From the NCBI RefSeq assembly GCF_026274175.1, contig NZ_JAPHNL010000271.1, positions 1-44,091 on the forward strand: DNA of 44,091 nt, given 5' to 3'. A program made the position numbers and the translations under genes. The stretch comes from Streptomyces beihaiensis. GTDB lineage: Bacteria > Actinomycetota > Actinomycetes > Streptomycetales > Streptomycetaceae. Below are positions 24,808 to 33,800 of the stretch, one piece after another. Below the pieces are notes generated by a model that saw nothing but the letters and a program-made list of their open reading frames with translations, did no database searches and was not told where the DNA came from. The number at the start of each line of letters is the position of its first letter. Position 1 is the first letter of the stretch.

Positions 24808-25512
24808 ATGCCCGCCATGAGCGTCGCCGCGAAGCAGCCCGAGCCCGCCGAGGCAGAGCCGACAGCACAGCAGACCCCGCTGAAGCCGAGACTGCGCGGC
24901 TGGCTGCACGCGGGCATGTTCCCCGCCGTGCTGATCTCGGGGCTCTTCCTCACGGCGCTCGCCGACTCGACGCGCGGGCGCGTGGCCTGCGGCATCTACG
25001 TACTGACGGCGTGCCTGCTGTTCGGTATCAGCGCGCTCTACCACCGGGGCAACTGGGGACCGCGCGCGGGCGGCGTACTGCGCCGCCTCGACCACGCCAA
25101 CATCTTCCTGATCATCGCCGGCACGTACACGCCCCTGACGATGCTGCTCCTGCCGGGCGCCAAGGGCGAGTGGCTGCTGTGGGGCATCTGGGGCGCGGCC
25201 GCGGCGGGCATCGTCTTCCGCGTCTTCTGGGTCGGCGCCCCGCGCTGGCTCTACACGCCGTGCTACATCGCGATGGGCTGGGCGGCGGTCTTCTTCCTCC
25301 CGGACTTCCTGCGCGCGGGTGGCATCGCGGTGCTCGTCCTGGTGATCGTGGGCGGCCTGCTCTACAGCGCGGGCGGCGTCATCTACGGGATCAAGCGCCC
25401 GAACCCGTCGCCGCGCTGGTTCGGCTTCCACGAGGTCTTCCACTCGTTCACGCTCGCGGCGTTCGTCGTGCACTACGTCGGGATCTCGCTGGTGGCGTAT
25501 CAGCACGGGTGA
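24808..25512 (+). CDS. Hemolysin III / PAQR-family membrane protein
   Basis: About 234 aa from the ATG at 24808 (an ATG at 24817 is equally possible). Seven hydrophobic segments follow a polar N-terminus. PAQR signatures are present: FGISALYHRGNW in the second span, RRLDHANIFLIIAGTYTPLT in the third, and FGFHEVFHSFTLAAFVVHY in the last, giving the conserved Ser, His and Asp residues of a membrane metal site. Bacterial members (YqfA-like, 'hemolysin III') are linked to membrane lipid state; haemolysis is not established here. It is followed after 4 bases by a TetR gene, and a palindrome covers its promoter. Confidence 0.88.
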   Translation: MPAMSVAAKQPEPAEAEPTAQQTPLKPRLRGWLHAGMFPAVLISGLFLTALADSTRGRVACGIYVLTACLLFGISALYHRGNWGPRAGGVLRRLDHANIFLIIAGTYTPLTMLLLPGAKGEWLLWGIWGAAAAGIVFRVFWVGAPRWLYTPCYIAMGWAAVFFLPDFLRAGGIAVLVLVIVGGLLYSAGGVIYGIKRPNPSPRWFGFHEVFHSFTLAAFVVHYVGISLVAYQHG

Positions 25513-25516
25513 CTTC

Positions 25517-26125
25517 ATGGCCGGCCGAGCACAGCCCTCACAGCCCCGGATCGGGCTCCGGGAGCGGAAGAAGATCAAGACACGGACGGCGATCCGTGAC
25601 GCGACGTACCGGTTGATCATGGACCAGGGGTACGACGCGACGACGGTCGAGCAGATCGCCGAGGCCGCCGAGGTGTCGCCGTCCACGGTCTTCCGCTACT
25701 TCCCCGCCAAAGAGGACATCGTCATCATCGACGAGTTCGACCCGATCCTGGAGCGCGAGCTGCGCGCCCGCCCCTCGGACGAGTCACTCGTCGACTCGCT
25801 CCGGTACGTGATCGAGCACAGCCTCCACCTCGCGCTCGCCGCCGAGGACCCCGAAGTCTCCCTGCTGCGCGTGCGACTCCAGGCCGAGGTGCCCGCGGTG
25901 CGGTCGCGGATGGTGGAGTCGATGTCGGTCACCGGCCGGATGATCTGCCGGGTCCTCGCCGACCGCACCGGCCGCGACGCCGCTTCCCTGGAGGTCAGGA
26001 TCTACGCGATGTCGCTGGTCGGCGCGCTGATGGAAGCCATGCGGTACTGGGCCGAACACGACCACGAGGACGACCTCCACGACGTGGTGATGCGCGCCCT
26101 GGACGCTGTCCAGAACGGGCTGTAG
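25517..26125 (+). CDS. TetR family transcriptional regulator
   Basis: 202 aa. The N-terminal helix-turn-helix is typical: TRTAIRDATYRLIMDQGYDATTV in part, IAEAAEVSPSTVFRYFPAKED (47-67). The C-terminal ligand domain is all-helical and of the MftR-like type, with RMICRVLADRTGRDA and an acidic end. It starts 4 bases after the hemolysin III stop and is almost certainly co-transcribed. It may repress both genes through the palindrome at 24786-24805. The ligand is unknown. Confidence 0.92.
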   Translation: MAGRAQPSQPRIGLRERKKIKTRTAIRDATYRLIMDQGYDATTVEQIAEAAEVSPSTVFRYFPAKEDIVIIDEFDPILERELRARPSDESLVDSLRYVIEHSLHLALAAEDPEVSLLRVRLQAEVPAVRSRMVESMSVTGRMICRVLADRTGRDAASLEVRIYAMSLVGALMEAMRYWAEHDHEDDLHDVVMRALDAVQNGL

Positions 26126-26295
26126 GCGGCCCGATTCCCAGGTCAGCCGCGACGGCCTTGTCGCAGCCCTGGCCTTCTCGATCAGGCAGAAACCCTCCGC
26201 CGCGCGGAGCCTGTCGAGATCCTCATCGATCAGCATGAGCGCCTCGAACGCGTAGGCCGCCGGCCTGCGATGCGCCTTGCATCACCTGTGCGTAC
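26126..26295. other. Degenerate sequence, no gene recognised
   Basis: On the minus strand, 26262-26130 reads MLIDEDLDRLRAAEGFCLIE, an open and protein-like stretch that has no family I recognise and runs into the 3' end of the TetR gene. It may be a remnant of a gene truncated when the TetR or mobile region rearranged. Confidence 0.35.
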
Positions 26296-26562
26296 AGAAC
26301 CCGTCAACGACGTCCCCCAGACCCTGCCCCTAGTCAACGGCATCTCTCCCGTCGCCGGAAGGCCGGGCCGACCGCGCAGGCGCCGGACGCGTTTCTAGAC
26401 GACAAGAGCGACGACAGCAACCCCAACCGGCGGAAGTTGCGCACCCGCCGCACCCTGCCGGTGATCTCCCGCAGGGGGCACCCTGGCATCAAGGGCCTGG
26501 GCAATCTCCGCTACGCCGTTGAGCGGAAACCGGTACTCAGTCGTCATGAAGCATCCTCGTGA
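26296..26562 (+). pseudogene. IS5-family transposase relic
   Basis: The plus strand reads EPVNDVPQTLPLVNGISPVA, GRPGRPRRR, then after a one-base frame change PDAFLDDKSDDSNPNRRKLR, RTLPVISRRG and KGLGNLRYAVER. This is the middle of an IS5-type DDE transposase, with GxPRRRP, LxDK(Y)DS and the YxVE segment carrying the last catalytic residue. The N-terminus, the C-terminus and the inverted repeats are missing, and the frame is broken near 26392. It is a dead remnant. Confidence 0.7.
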
Positions 26563-26813
26563 GCGATGGCGCGGTTCCAGGCCACTTCGAACTCGGACAC
26601 GGTGATGCAGTCCTCCTCGTCGAACTCGCCAGGCTGCAGTGGCTGGTCTGTCAGGAGTGGGCCGACGTCTTCGTCGTGGTCGCGCCGCGAGGACAGCCAG
26701 CGCTCGCCCACATGGGTGACCTGTCGAGTTAGTGTGCCGTCGATGAACTCGATGTACGCCGTTCCGTCGTGATAACGCCAGGTCTCGATCTGGATCTTGA
26801 AGTACTCAGGCAT
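26544..26813 (-). CDS. Small acidic hypothetical protein
   Basis: 89 aa from the ATG at 26813. MPEYFKIQIETWRYHDGTAY, IEFIDGTLTRQVTHVGERW and an acidic C-terminal half with CITVSEFEVAWNRA look like a compact alpha/beta protein, not a random frame. It overlaps the dead end of the IS5 relic and lies next to an integrase relic, 0.4 kb downstream of the DUF4265 gene. Small acidic proteins downstream of polymorphic toxin loci are often orphan immunity proteins; that is a guess from position. No family recognised. Confidence 0.55.
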   Translation of the reverse strand: MPEYFKIQIETWRYHDGTAYIEFIDGTLTRQVTHVGERWLSSRRDHDEDVGPLLTDQPLQPGEFDEEDCITVSEFEVAWNRAIAHEDAS

Positions 26814-26883
26814 CAGAACGGTGTCTTCCCTGAGCGGACGATCCGGCCCGCACCGTAGCTGACAGTTGGCTGAACAAGGAGAC

Positions 26884-27121
26884 GCCACCCAGGCCACGAC
26901 GCCACGCGGTCCTGGAGCAAGGAGTGGAACTCGTTTTGATCAAGGAGTTGTTGGGCCACGCCCACATAGGCGTCACCGCCACCGTCTACGCCCACGTCCG
27001 GCTCCGCCTCCAGCGCGACGCCATCAACCTCCTCGGCCACGCCCTCCGCAACCCCGCCGAATCCGCCAAGTGGCCCGATAGCGGCAACGAACCACCTCCC
27101 TGCGCGGTCCCCGTCCGCTGA
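26884..27121 (+). pseudogene. C-terminal relic of a tyrosine recombinase (integrase)
   Basis: The open frame reads RRHAVLEQGVELVLIKELLG, then HAHIGVTATVYAHVRLRLQR and DAINLLGHALRN before a stop at 27119. This is the C-terminus of a phage or plasmid-type tyrosine recombinase: LLGH with the catalytic histidine, followed by TVYAHV with the nucleophile tyrosine. The catalytic core before it is gone, with only RRHA left of the Arg-His box. A hairpin at 27156 follows as in intact elements. It marks an old integration event next to the toxin locus. Confidence 0.75.
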
Positions 27122-27155
27122 CGTCGCCGTCAACTACTGCCGTCAGACACCACTA

Positions 27156-27185
27156 CGGCCCCACCAGGCACATCCGGTGGGGCCG
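27156..27185. terminator. Hairpin terminator
   Basis: CGGCCCCACC (27156-27165) pairs perfectly with GGTGGGGCCG (27176-27185) across a ten-base loop, and AATTGATTT follows on the plus strand. It lies between the integrase relic and the end of the DUF4265 gene (stop at 27212), and so can stop transcription from both sides. Confidence 0.8.
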
Positions 27186-27211
27186 AATTGATTTCGCGCA
27201 CAAGTAGAAAT

Positions 27212-27697
27212 CTACACCTCGCCCGATGAGAACGAAACAGCATCAGCCCATTCCCAAAAAGCCCGAGATTCGGCCTCTTCTCGTTCGAAAAGGCAGATTA
27301 GGCTTGCAACGTCGGCGCCAATCGGAACGTCGATTGCCGCATGCCTACCACCGCTCCATTCACTCAATAGACCGAGCCGCGAAATCTCAGCATCAAACTC
27401 TCTCGCCACGCTTGAAAAGTCCGGTGTTTCCAACAGGAAAATCCGCAATACTCTCCGCCCCGACTTCCGGACCAATCGGGCAACTGTGGTGCCATCCTTA
27501 GAAAGAGCGACAATATCACCGAGAGAAATACCATAAGCCCGGAAAGGAATGCAGCACAGCTCAAGCGAACCATCTTCAAGCCTCTTAAGCCAAAGCTGTT
27601 CCACCTCCCCCTCCAAACCGAACGGCGCGAGATCAGCCCGTGCAATGTAGTCGCTGTCGCCCCGGCGAACCGGGCTCTCATGGACGATGAACTTCAT
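27212..27697 (-). CDS. DUF4265 protein, probable immunity to the RHS toxin
   Basis: 161 aa. MKFIVHESPVRRGDSDYIAR opens it, then GEVEQLWLKRLEDGSLELCC, IPFRAYGISLGDIVALSKDG and VRKSGRRVLRIFLL. The pattern of a trimmed W/E-L strand, niPFxAYGIxxGDxV and an SGxxxxRI strand is that of DUF4265. There is no signal peptide, so it is cytoplasmic. It lies directly downstream of the toxin tip, is acidic and is visibly richer in A/T than its neighbours, all common in polymorphic-toxin immunity genes. A strong hairpin separates it from the toxin gene, so it probably has its own promoter. The immunity role is inferred. GGAG lies eight bases before the ATG. Confidence 0.75.
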   Translation of the reverse strand: MKFIVHESPVRRGDSDYIARADLAPFGLEGEVEQLWLKRLEDGSLELCCIPFRAYGISLGDIVALSKDGTTVARLVRKSGRRVLRIFLLETPDFSSVAREFDAEISRLGLLSEWSGGRHAAIDVPIGADVASLICLFEREEAESRAFWEWADAVSFSSGEV

Positions 27698-27794
27698 GCG
27701 ACGCTCCAGGTCAAAGCCAGATGGAAGGTGCCTACCGTCCTATGCAGTCTAGGCGGTCGGGCCAGGCAGCAACGACGCTCCCCACTAGCGAGGC

Positions 27795-27834
27795 GGCCCG
27801 CGCCGGCTGATCTTCCTATCAGCCGGCGCGGGCC
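27795..27834 (-). terminator. Strong hairpin between the RHS toxin and its immunity candidate
   Basis: GGCCCGCGCCGGCTGA (27795-27810) pairs perfectly with TCAGCCGGCGCGGGCC (27819-27834) across an eight-base loop. It begins 19 bases past the RHS stop and ends 98 bases before the DUF4265 start, so transcripts from the toxin gene would largely end here. Confidence 0.85.
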
Positions 27835-27853
27835 ACCTCTCACCTACTCACCC

Positions 27854-30800
27854 CTAGGGCGGTGTCATCCTCGAAGGCCACCATGGCGGCGGCCAGGAGC
27901 CGGTGTAATTGGGCGGGGGATTCATTGGCGCCAATCGATCCCTCTTCGAGCTATTGCAGAATGTGCAAGCCGGTGTGGTGTTTGCATCGGTTAGGTCACC
28001 GCCGCCAATCCTAGGCTCAACGTGGTCGATTGCCGTGGCCGGGTTCGTGCGGCAATACGAACACAGTGGGGTGATCGTCCCAGGAGCCGCATTCTTCCCG
28101 ACATCGTAATCCTTGAGGAGGCTCGGCGGAATCCTCTTCCCAGCCCCAGCACCACCACTCGAACCAGCGGGGATGTCATAAATCGGCTCACCATTCACGC
28201 CGCAACCAATCGGAGAATTGGCGTTATGGACGAGAACAGGCGTGGTGCCAGCGAGCACATAGTACGTGTGGACGTCACTGACGGTGAGGTTGTGGACGGT
28301 GGTGTCCAGCACCGTCCACCGCTCGACCTTGCTGATCTGGACGTGGGTGCCCGCGCTCGTCCGCAGCCATTCGCCCGCCCTGAGGTCGGTGGCCTTGATC
28401 CACCGGCCCAGTTCGGGGACCCAGAAGGGGTGGCCGTCGGTCGCGGTGACCTGGGCGGTCTTGGTGCCCTTCTTGCCGTCGACGTCGATGGTGACCGTGA
28501 CGAGGCGCTTCAGGCCCTGGCCCTTGATCTCGGCGGTGACCTTCTCGATCCGGGTCTCGCCCGTCCTCGGGTCGGTGGCCACCACCTTGTCGCCGGCCTT
28601 GACCTGCTCGATCGGCTTGGTGGTGCCGTCCGCCATCAAAACCTTGGTGCCCTTGGCGAAGCTGTTTACCGGGCAACTCCCGGCGCTCTCGCCGCTTCCG
28701 TCACTCGCGTGCTCGCCGGACTTGCCCTCGCCCCCGCTGCCGCTCGATCCGCCCTTGCTCCTGGACGAGGCGCCGGACTTGCCGCCCGGTTCTGAGCTGC
28801 CGCCGGACTTGTGGCCCGAGTGCTGCGACGAGGATTTCGGGGCCGCCTCGGACTGGGCCCGCTTCTGGCGGGGGTTACCGGTCTTCTTCGTGTGACTGAC
28901 GGCCTCGTCGGATATGCGTTTGGCTTCCTCCGCCGCCTTCTTCTCGGCTCTTTGCGCGGCCTTCTTCTTGGCTCTCTCGATCACCAGTTTCTTGGCTCTC
29001 AAGGCCAGCTTCTCGGCCGCCTTGGCCAGCCGCAGGACGCGTGACGCCTCCTTCTCGGCCTTGCGGAACGCCTTGATCGCCGAGATGGTGCGTTTGACGG
29101 CCTTGATGATCTTCGGGAGTTTCCCGAGCTTGTACCAGGGGATCGCGTTGGCCACGACCGAGACACACGACCACATGTCACCGCCGAAGCAGGACAACGC
29201 GTCGTTGATACCGATGAAGTCCTTCAGCGTGTCCCAGGCCACGGCCAGGATGACCGACGTGAGCGACTTGCCCTGCATCGCCTGCGCCTGGGCGACCTGC
29301 GCCTCCGACAGACCCGCGCCCAACAGCGCCGCCGCCCGCTCCGAAGCGGACAGCGAGATGGCCAGACCCGACGGGTCCGACATCGTCACCGGGTTGTTGT
29401 CGGCGTAGGCGTAGCCGTTGGACTGCAGGACGTCGTTGAGGTCGAGGACCGGGTCCGCGGACAGGAAGCGTCCCACCGAAGGGTCGTACAGGCGCGCGCC
29501 CAGGCCGACGAACCCGGAGGCGTCGTCCCGTGTCGCGCCCAGGAACCCGGTGTGGTTCTGCTGGTTGCCGCCGATCGTGCCCGTGCCCCGCTGGTTGCCG
29601 AACGGATCCTGCTTGCGCATCCGCACCGGCATCTGGTCGCGCAGGCCGACCTCCACGAAGGCACTGCCCTGGTGGTCGCCGGCCAGAGCGACCAGGTGGT
29701 CCTCGCCGTTGCCGTAGGCGTAGCGCACGACCGAGCCGCCAGGGGCCGAATAGGTACGCTGCGTGTTGATCAGGACGCCGCCGGGCGCCACCGTCACCTC
29801 GGTGTCACCCAGGTTCAGCGTGGCCTGCTTGCCCTTGACGGTCAGCAGGGTCGAGCCGTCGGGACCGTAGATGTAGCGGGTGTCGTTCTGCGCCGCCCAC
29901 TGCTGCTCCGCCTTCGTGCTGTCACACGTGGCCAGCACGATCGGGGTGGCGTTCGCCGAGTCGGCGCCCTTGACCGCCAGGCACAGGCCCGAGGCGACGT
30001 GCGTCAGCTGGCCGGAGGCGTTGCGCTTGAGCTGCTGGGCCGCCGAACCGTCGCACTTCTGGAGCTGGACGGCCGATCCGGCCGTCGTACCGGCCGGCTG
30101 CACGCACCAGTCGTCGTAGACGTTGAGCGTGCCGAGGTCAGGGTCGGTCTGGGTGGCGCCCGGGGCCGGGCTGAAGCGCCAGCTCTGCGCCACGGTGGAG
30201 TTGCAGGCGTAGAGCTGGATCGGCTGACCGGCGGCCGCCTTGCCGCTCTGGAGGTCCAGGCACTTGTCGGCCAGGCCGACGTACGGGGTCTTGCCGCCCG
30301 CGCCCGCGCCCTTGATCCGCTCGATCTTGCCGTCGTAGGTCCAGGTCAGGTCCTGCTTGTCGCCGTTCTGGACGGAGGTGACGGACTTGGTGTTGCCGGT
30401 CAGGTCGTACAGGCGCTCCGCCTCGGCCGTCACCTGCGCGCCGGCCGGGGTGGTGTAGTGCTTCGACACCTTGGTCAGCGTGCGTGGCTGGGTGCCGTCG
30501 GACTTGCCGTACGAGTAGGTGGTGACGGCGTCCTTGGCGGTGTTCCCCGTGAGGTCCTTCTCGGTGAGCTGGGTGCGGTTGCCCAGCAGGTCGTACTTGT
30601 ACTCCTGCCAGTAGCCCGAGTTGTCGGCTCCGGCCGCCACGTTGAGCGTGCCGTCACTGAGCTTCGGGGTGGTACAGGAGGTCTGGTCCTTGGCGGTCCA
30701 GGCCGTCTTCAGCTCGCCCAGCGGGTCGTAGGTGAAGCACTGCCGTTCCGCGACCCCGGTGGCGTGTTCCCGGATCGAGGTGACGTTGCCGGCCGGGTCG

Positions 30801-33800
30801 TAGGTGTACGAGCGGTGGGAGACCAGATTGCCGCCGACGACGCTCTTGTCGCCGGTCTGCTCGCGGTAGACGGACCGGTCCTTGAGCTCACCGGTGGACT
30901 CGTCGTACGAGTTCTGCGTCCAGACGCGGTAGGGCTGTGCGCCCAGAGTGGAGCGCAGGACCTGCCCGTAGGGGTCATAGACCGTCTCGGCTCCGTACCA
31001 GTCCTTGCCGGAGACGGAGAGCGGCTTGCCGTCCTTGTTGTAGCGGACGACGACCTTCTCGGAGCCGAAGGCGCCCGCCGCCGGGAGCTGGGTCTCGGTC
31101 GGCATGCCCTGGTCGTTGTACTGGTAGTCGTACGTGTACGACGACTTCAGGCCCCAGGTGCTCGCCAGCGTCGACGGGAGGGTCAGCGTGGTGGAGGTCG
31201 GCTGGTAGTCCTTGGTGTAGCCGTCGACCTGCTGGGTGTACGCCTCGCCGTCGGTGTAGCGGATGGCGCTGGCCGGCATGCCCTTTCCGCCGGGGGCGGT
31301 GTCGTAGGTGAACCGGGCCAGCGGTGTGCCGGTGGAGTTGTCCAGGCGCTGCTCGGTCGGCCGGGACAGGGCGTCGTAGCCGTTCCAGACCGTGATGCCG
31401 CGGGCGTTGGTCGTGGTGAGCGGGCGGTCGAGGGTGTCGTAGGTGGTCTTCGTGGTGCCCGTGTCGGGGTCGGTGGACGTGATCTGGTGGCCGCGGTGGT
31501 CGTAGGACCAGGTCCACGGGTGGGTGGGGTCGACGGAGTTGGTGGCCTTCACCAGCTGGCCGGCCTTGTCGTACGCGTAGCGCGTGGACGTGTAGCCGTC
31601 CGGGGCGGCCGGGTTGAAGGTGTCGGTGCGCACGGTGCGGCCGAGGGCGTCGGTCCACACGCGGTAGGAGGAGGCTCCTTCCGGCTGGATGACCTTGGAC
31701 CAGTCGCTGCCGTACTCGTAGCGGGTCGCCTTCTCCGGGACCTCCTGCGAGACGGTCTCGCCCGTCGTGGGGTCCTTGACCTTCAGGACCGGCGTCTCCT
31801 GCAGGACGCGGCCCTGGCCGTCGTAGGTGTAGCGGGTGATGTTCGGGACGGCGGTGTCCGCGAGCGGCGTGAACAGCTTGCCCGGGGTGACGTCGTCGGC
31901 CAGGTAGGCGTTGTTGGTCTGCCAGACCTCACCGGAGCTGTTGTACAGCGTGTCGGTGATCAGCCAGCCGCCGCCGTCGGCCTGCTCCTGTGTCTGCCGC
32001 TGCCGGCCGAGGCCGTCGTAGAGGGTGACGGAGGTGTCGAGATGATTGTCGAAGCCGCGGGCGTACGTGGTCACGTACGGGGGCTTGTGGTCGGTCTTGG
32101 ACGGGTCGTTCGGGTCGTACTGCGGCACCGTGTACACGGCGCGGAAGTCCGGCACGGACGAGGATGACGGGGTGCGGCCCGGCGCCCAGGCCTCGCTGAG
32201 CCGGCCCAGCGGGTCGTACGTCGCCTGGCTGACGTTGCCGTTGGCGTCGGTGGTCTTCAGGGTCGTCGAGCGGCCCGGTTCCAGTTCCTGCTTCTGTGTC
32301 TGGCCGAGCGCGTTGGTGGTGGTGACGCTGAAGACCTGGCCCACGGACGGCGAGTAGGCGATCGTGCCGGAGTGGCCCTGCGGGTCGGTCGCCTTGACGA
32401 CGCGGCCGACGGGGTCGAACTCGTGGGTGCCGTTGGACTGGAAGCCGGTACCCGCGCTGTTCAGCGACCAGGACTCGGTGGCCTCGCCCTGGGTGCCGGA
32501 GCCGAGGGCGGTGCCGTAGGCCTGGCCGTCGTAGGCGGTGCGGATGGCTCCGGTCAGTGTGGACAGGTCGGAGAAGTTGGCGGCCGCGCAGGTGGTCGGG
32601 GAGACCAGGGCCTGCTTGGTCAGGCCGATGATGTTCTTGTCGGGCCGGTTCAGGTATTCCAGCTTGGTGCAGGACTCGTCGCCGGACTTGCCGGTGTCGC
32701 CGAGGGACTCCACCTGGACGGGCAGGCCGTACGTCGAGTCATAGGTGGTATGGGTCTTGACGATCCGCTCGGTGCGGGTGTCGTCGCCGGTTCCGGAGGA
32801 CCTGGTGTAGGCGATCTCGTCCGGTTCGGTGACCCGCCAGGCGATCAGCGGGCTCAGTCCGTCGTCCCGGTCCCGGTGGGCCAGTTCCGTGGCGGCGGGG
32901 ACCGAGACGCTGCGGGAGAGCCAGTCGGTGTCCACGTCGTCGGCGCTGGAGTAGACGAGTTCCTCGGCGATGCGTCCGGCGAACGGCTTGCGGTCCTTGG
33001 CTATCTCGGTTCCGGTGATGTCCTTGACCGAGACCGTGTCTCCCATGCCGCGGAAGAAGCGGGTCACGGCCTTGGAGCGCTTGGAGCCGATGTTCTGGTC
33101 GTCGGCGCCGGTGATCACCGTGGTCTGCTCGAACCCGGCGAACGTCGAGTACGTGCGGGTGGACTTCTTGGTGAACTCCGACCCGGACAGCTTCCAGCCG
33201 GGGTTCTTGTACGCGTACGTCGTCTTCGTGCCGAGCTCACCGTCGACGTCGGGCAGTTCCTCGATGGAGTCGACGACGTACTTGTGGAACCAGTCGATGT
33301 CCTCGTCCTGCGGGTCGGGACTCCAGAACATCGGGTAGCACAGGCGGGTGTTGTTCTTCAGGCCCGCGGTGTCGGTCTTGTCGGGCAGGTTGGTGCCGGT
33401 CGCGCAGTCGCCCGTGGGCGTCTTGTACGTGACGACGGTCTCGCCGCCGTACTCGTTGATGACGCGGGCGACGCGCAGTCGGGAGAAGCCCGGACGCGGG
33501 TCGTTGGGCCGCATCACGCGGTTGGGCATGTCCTCGGCGTTCGGCTCGAACCGCACGGGGTTGAGGGTGACGCTGGCATCGGTGGAGCCGTTGCGGGCGT
33601 AGCCGGTGCGCTGGACCGACTCCAGCCACAGCGCCGTGTTGGGGCCGGTCTTCAGGACCGGGAAGCTCTGCTTGAGCGCGTACCGGTCCACCACCTGGCG
33701 GGCGGTGGTGTCGGTGCGACGCTGCGCCGAGGTCTGGATCTGCACCAGACGCTTACGGGTCCAGAAGGACGGGCCCGCGTTCCAGCACTTACGGGTGTAG

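Noticed and set aside
28363-28676. Hint domain considered as a true intein
   Set aside because: It lies before a C-terminal nuclease with no host protein continuing after the splice point, and it ends in VHN as in polymorphic-toxin Hint domains, so self-cleavage of the tip is more likely than splicing.
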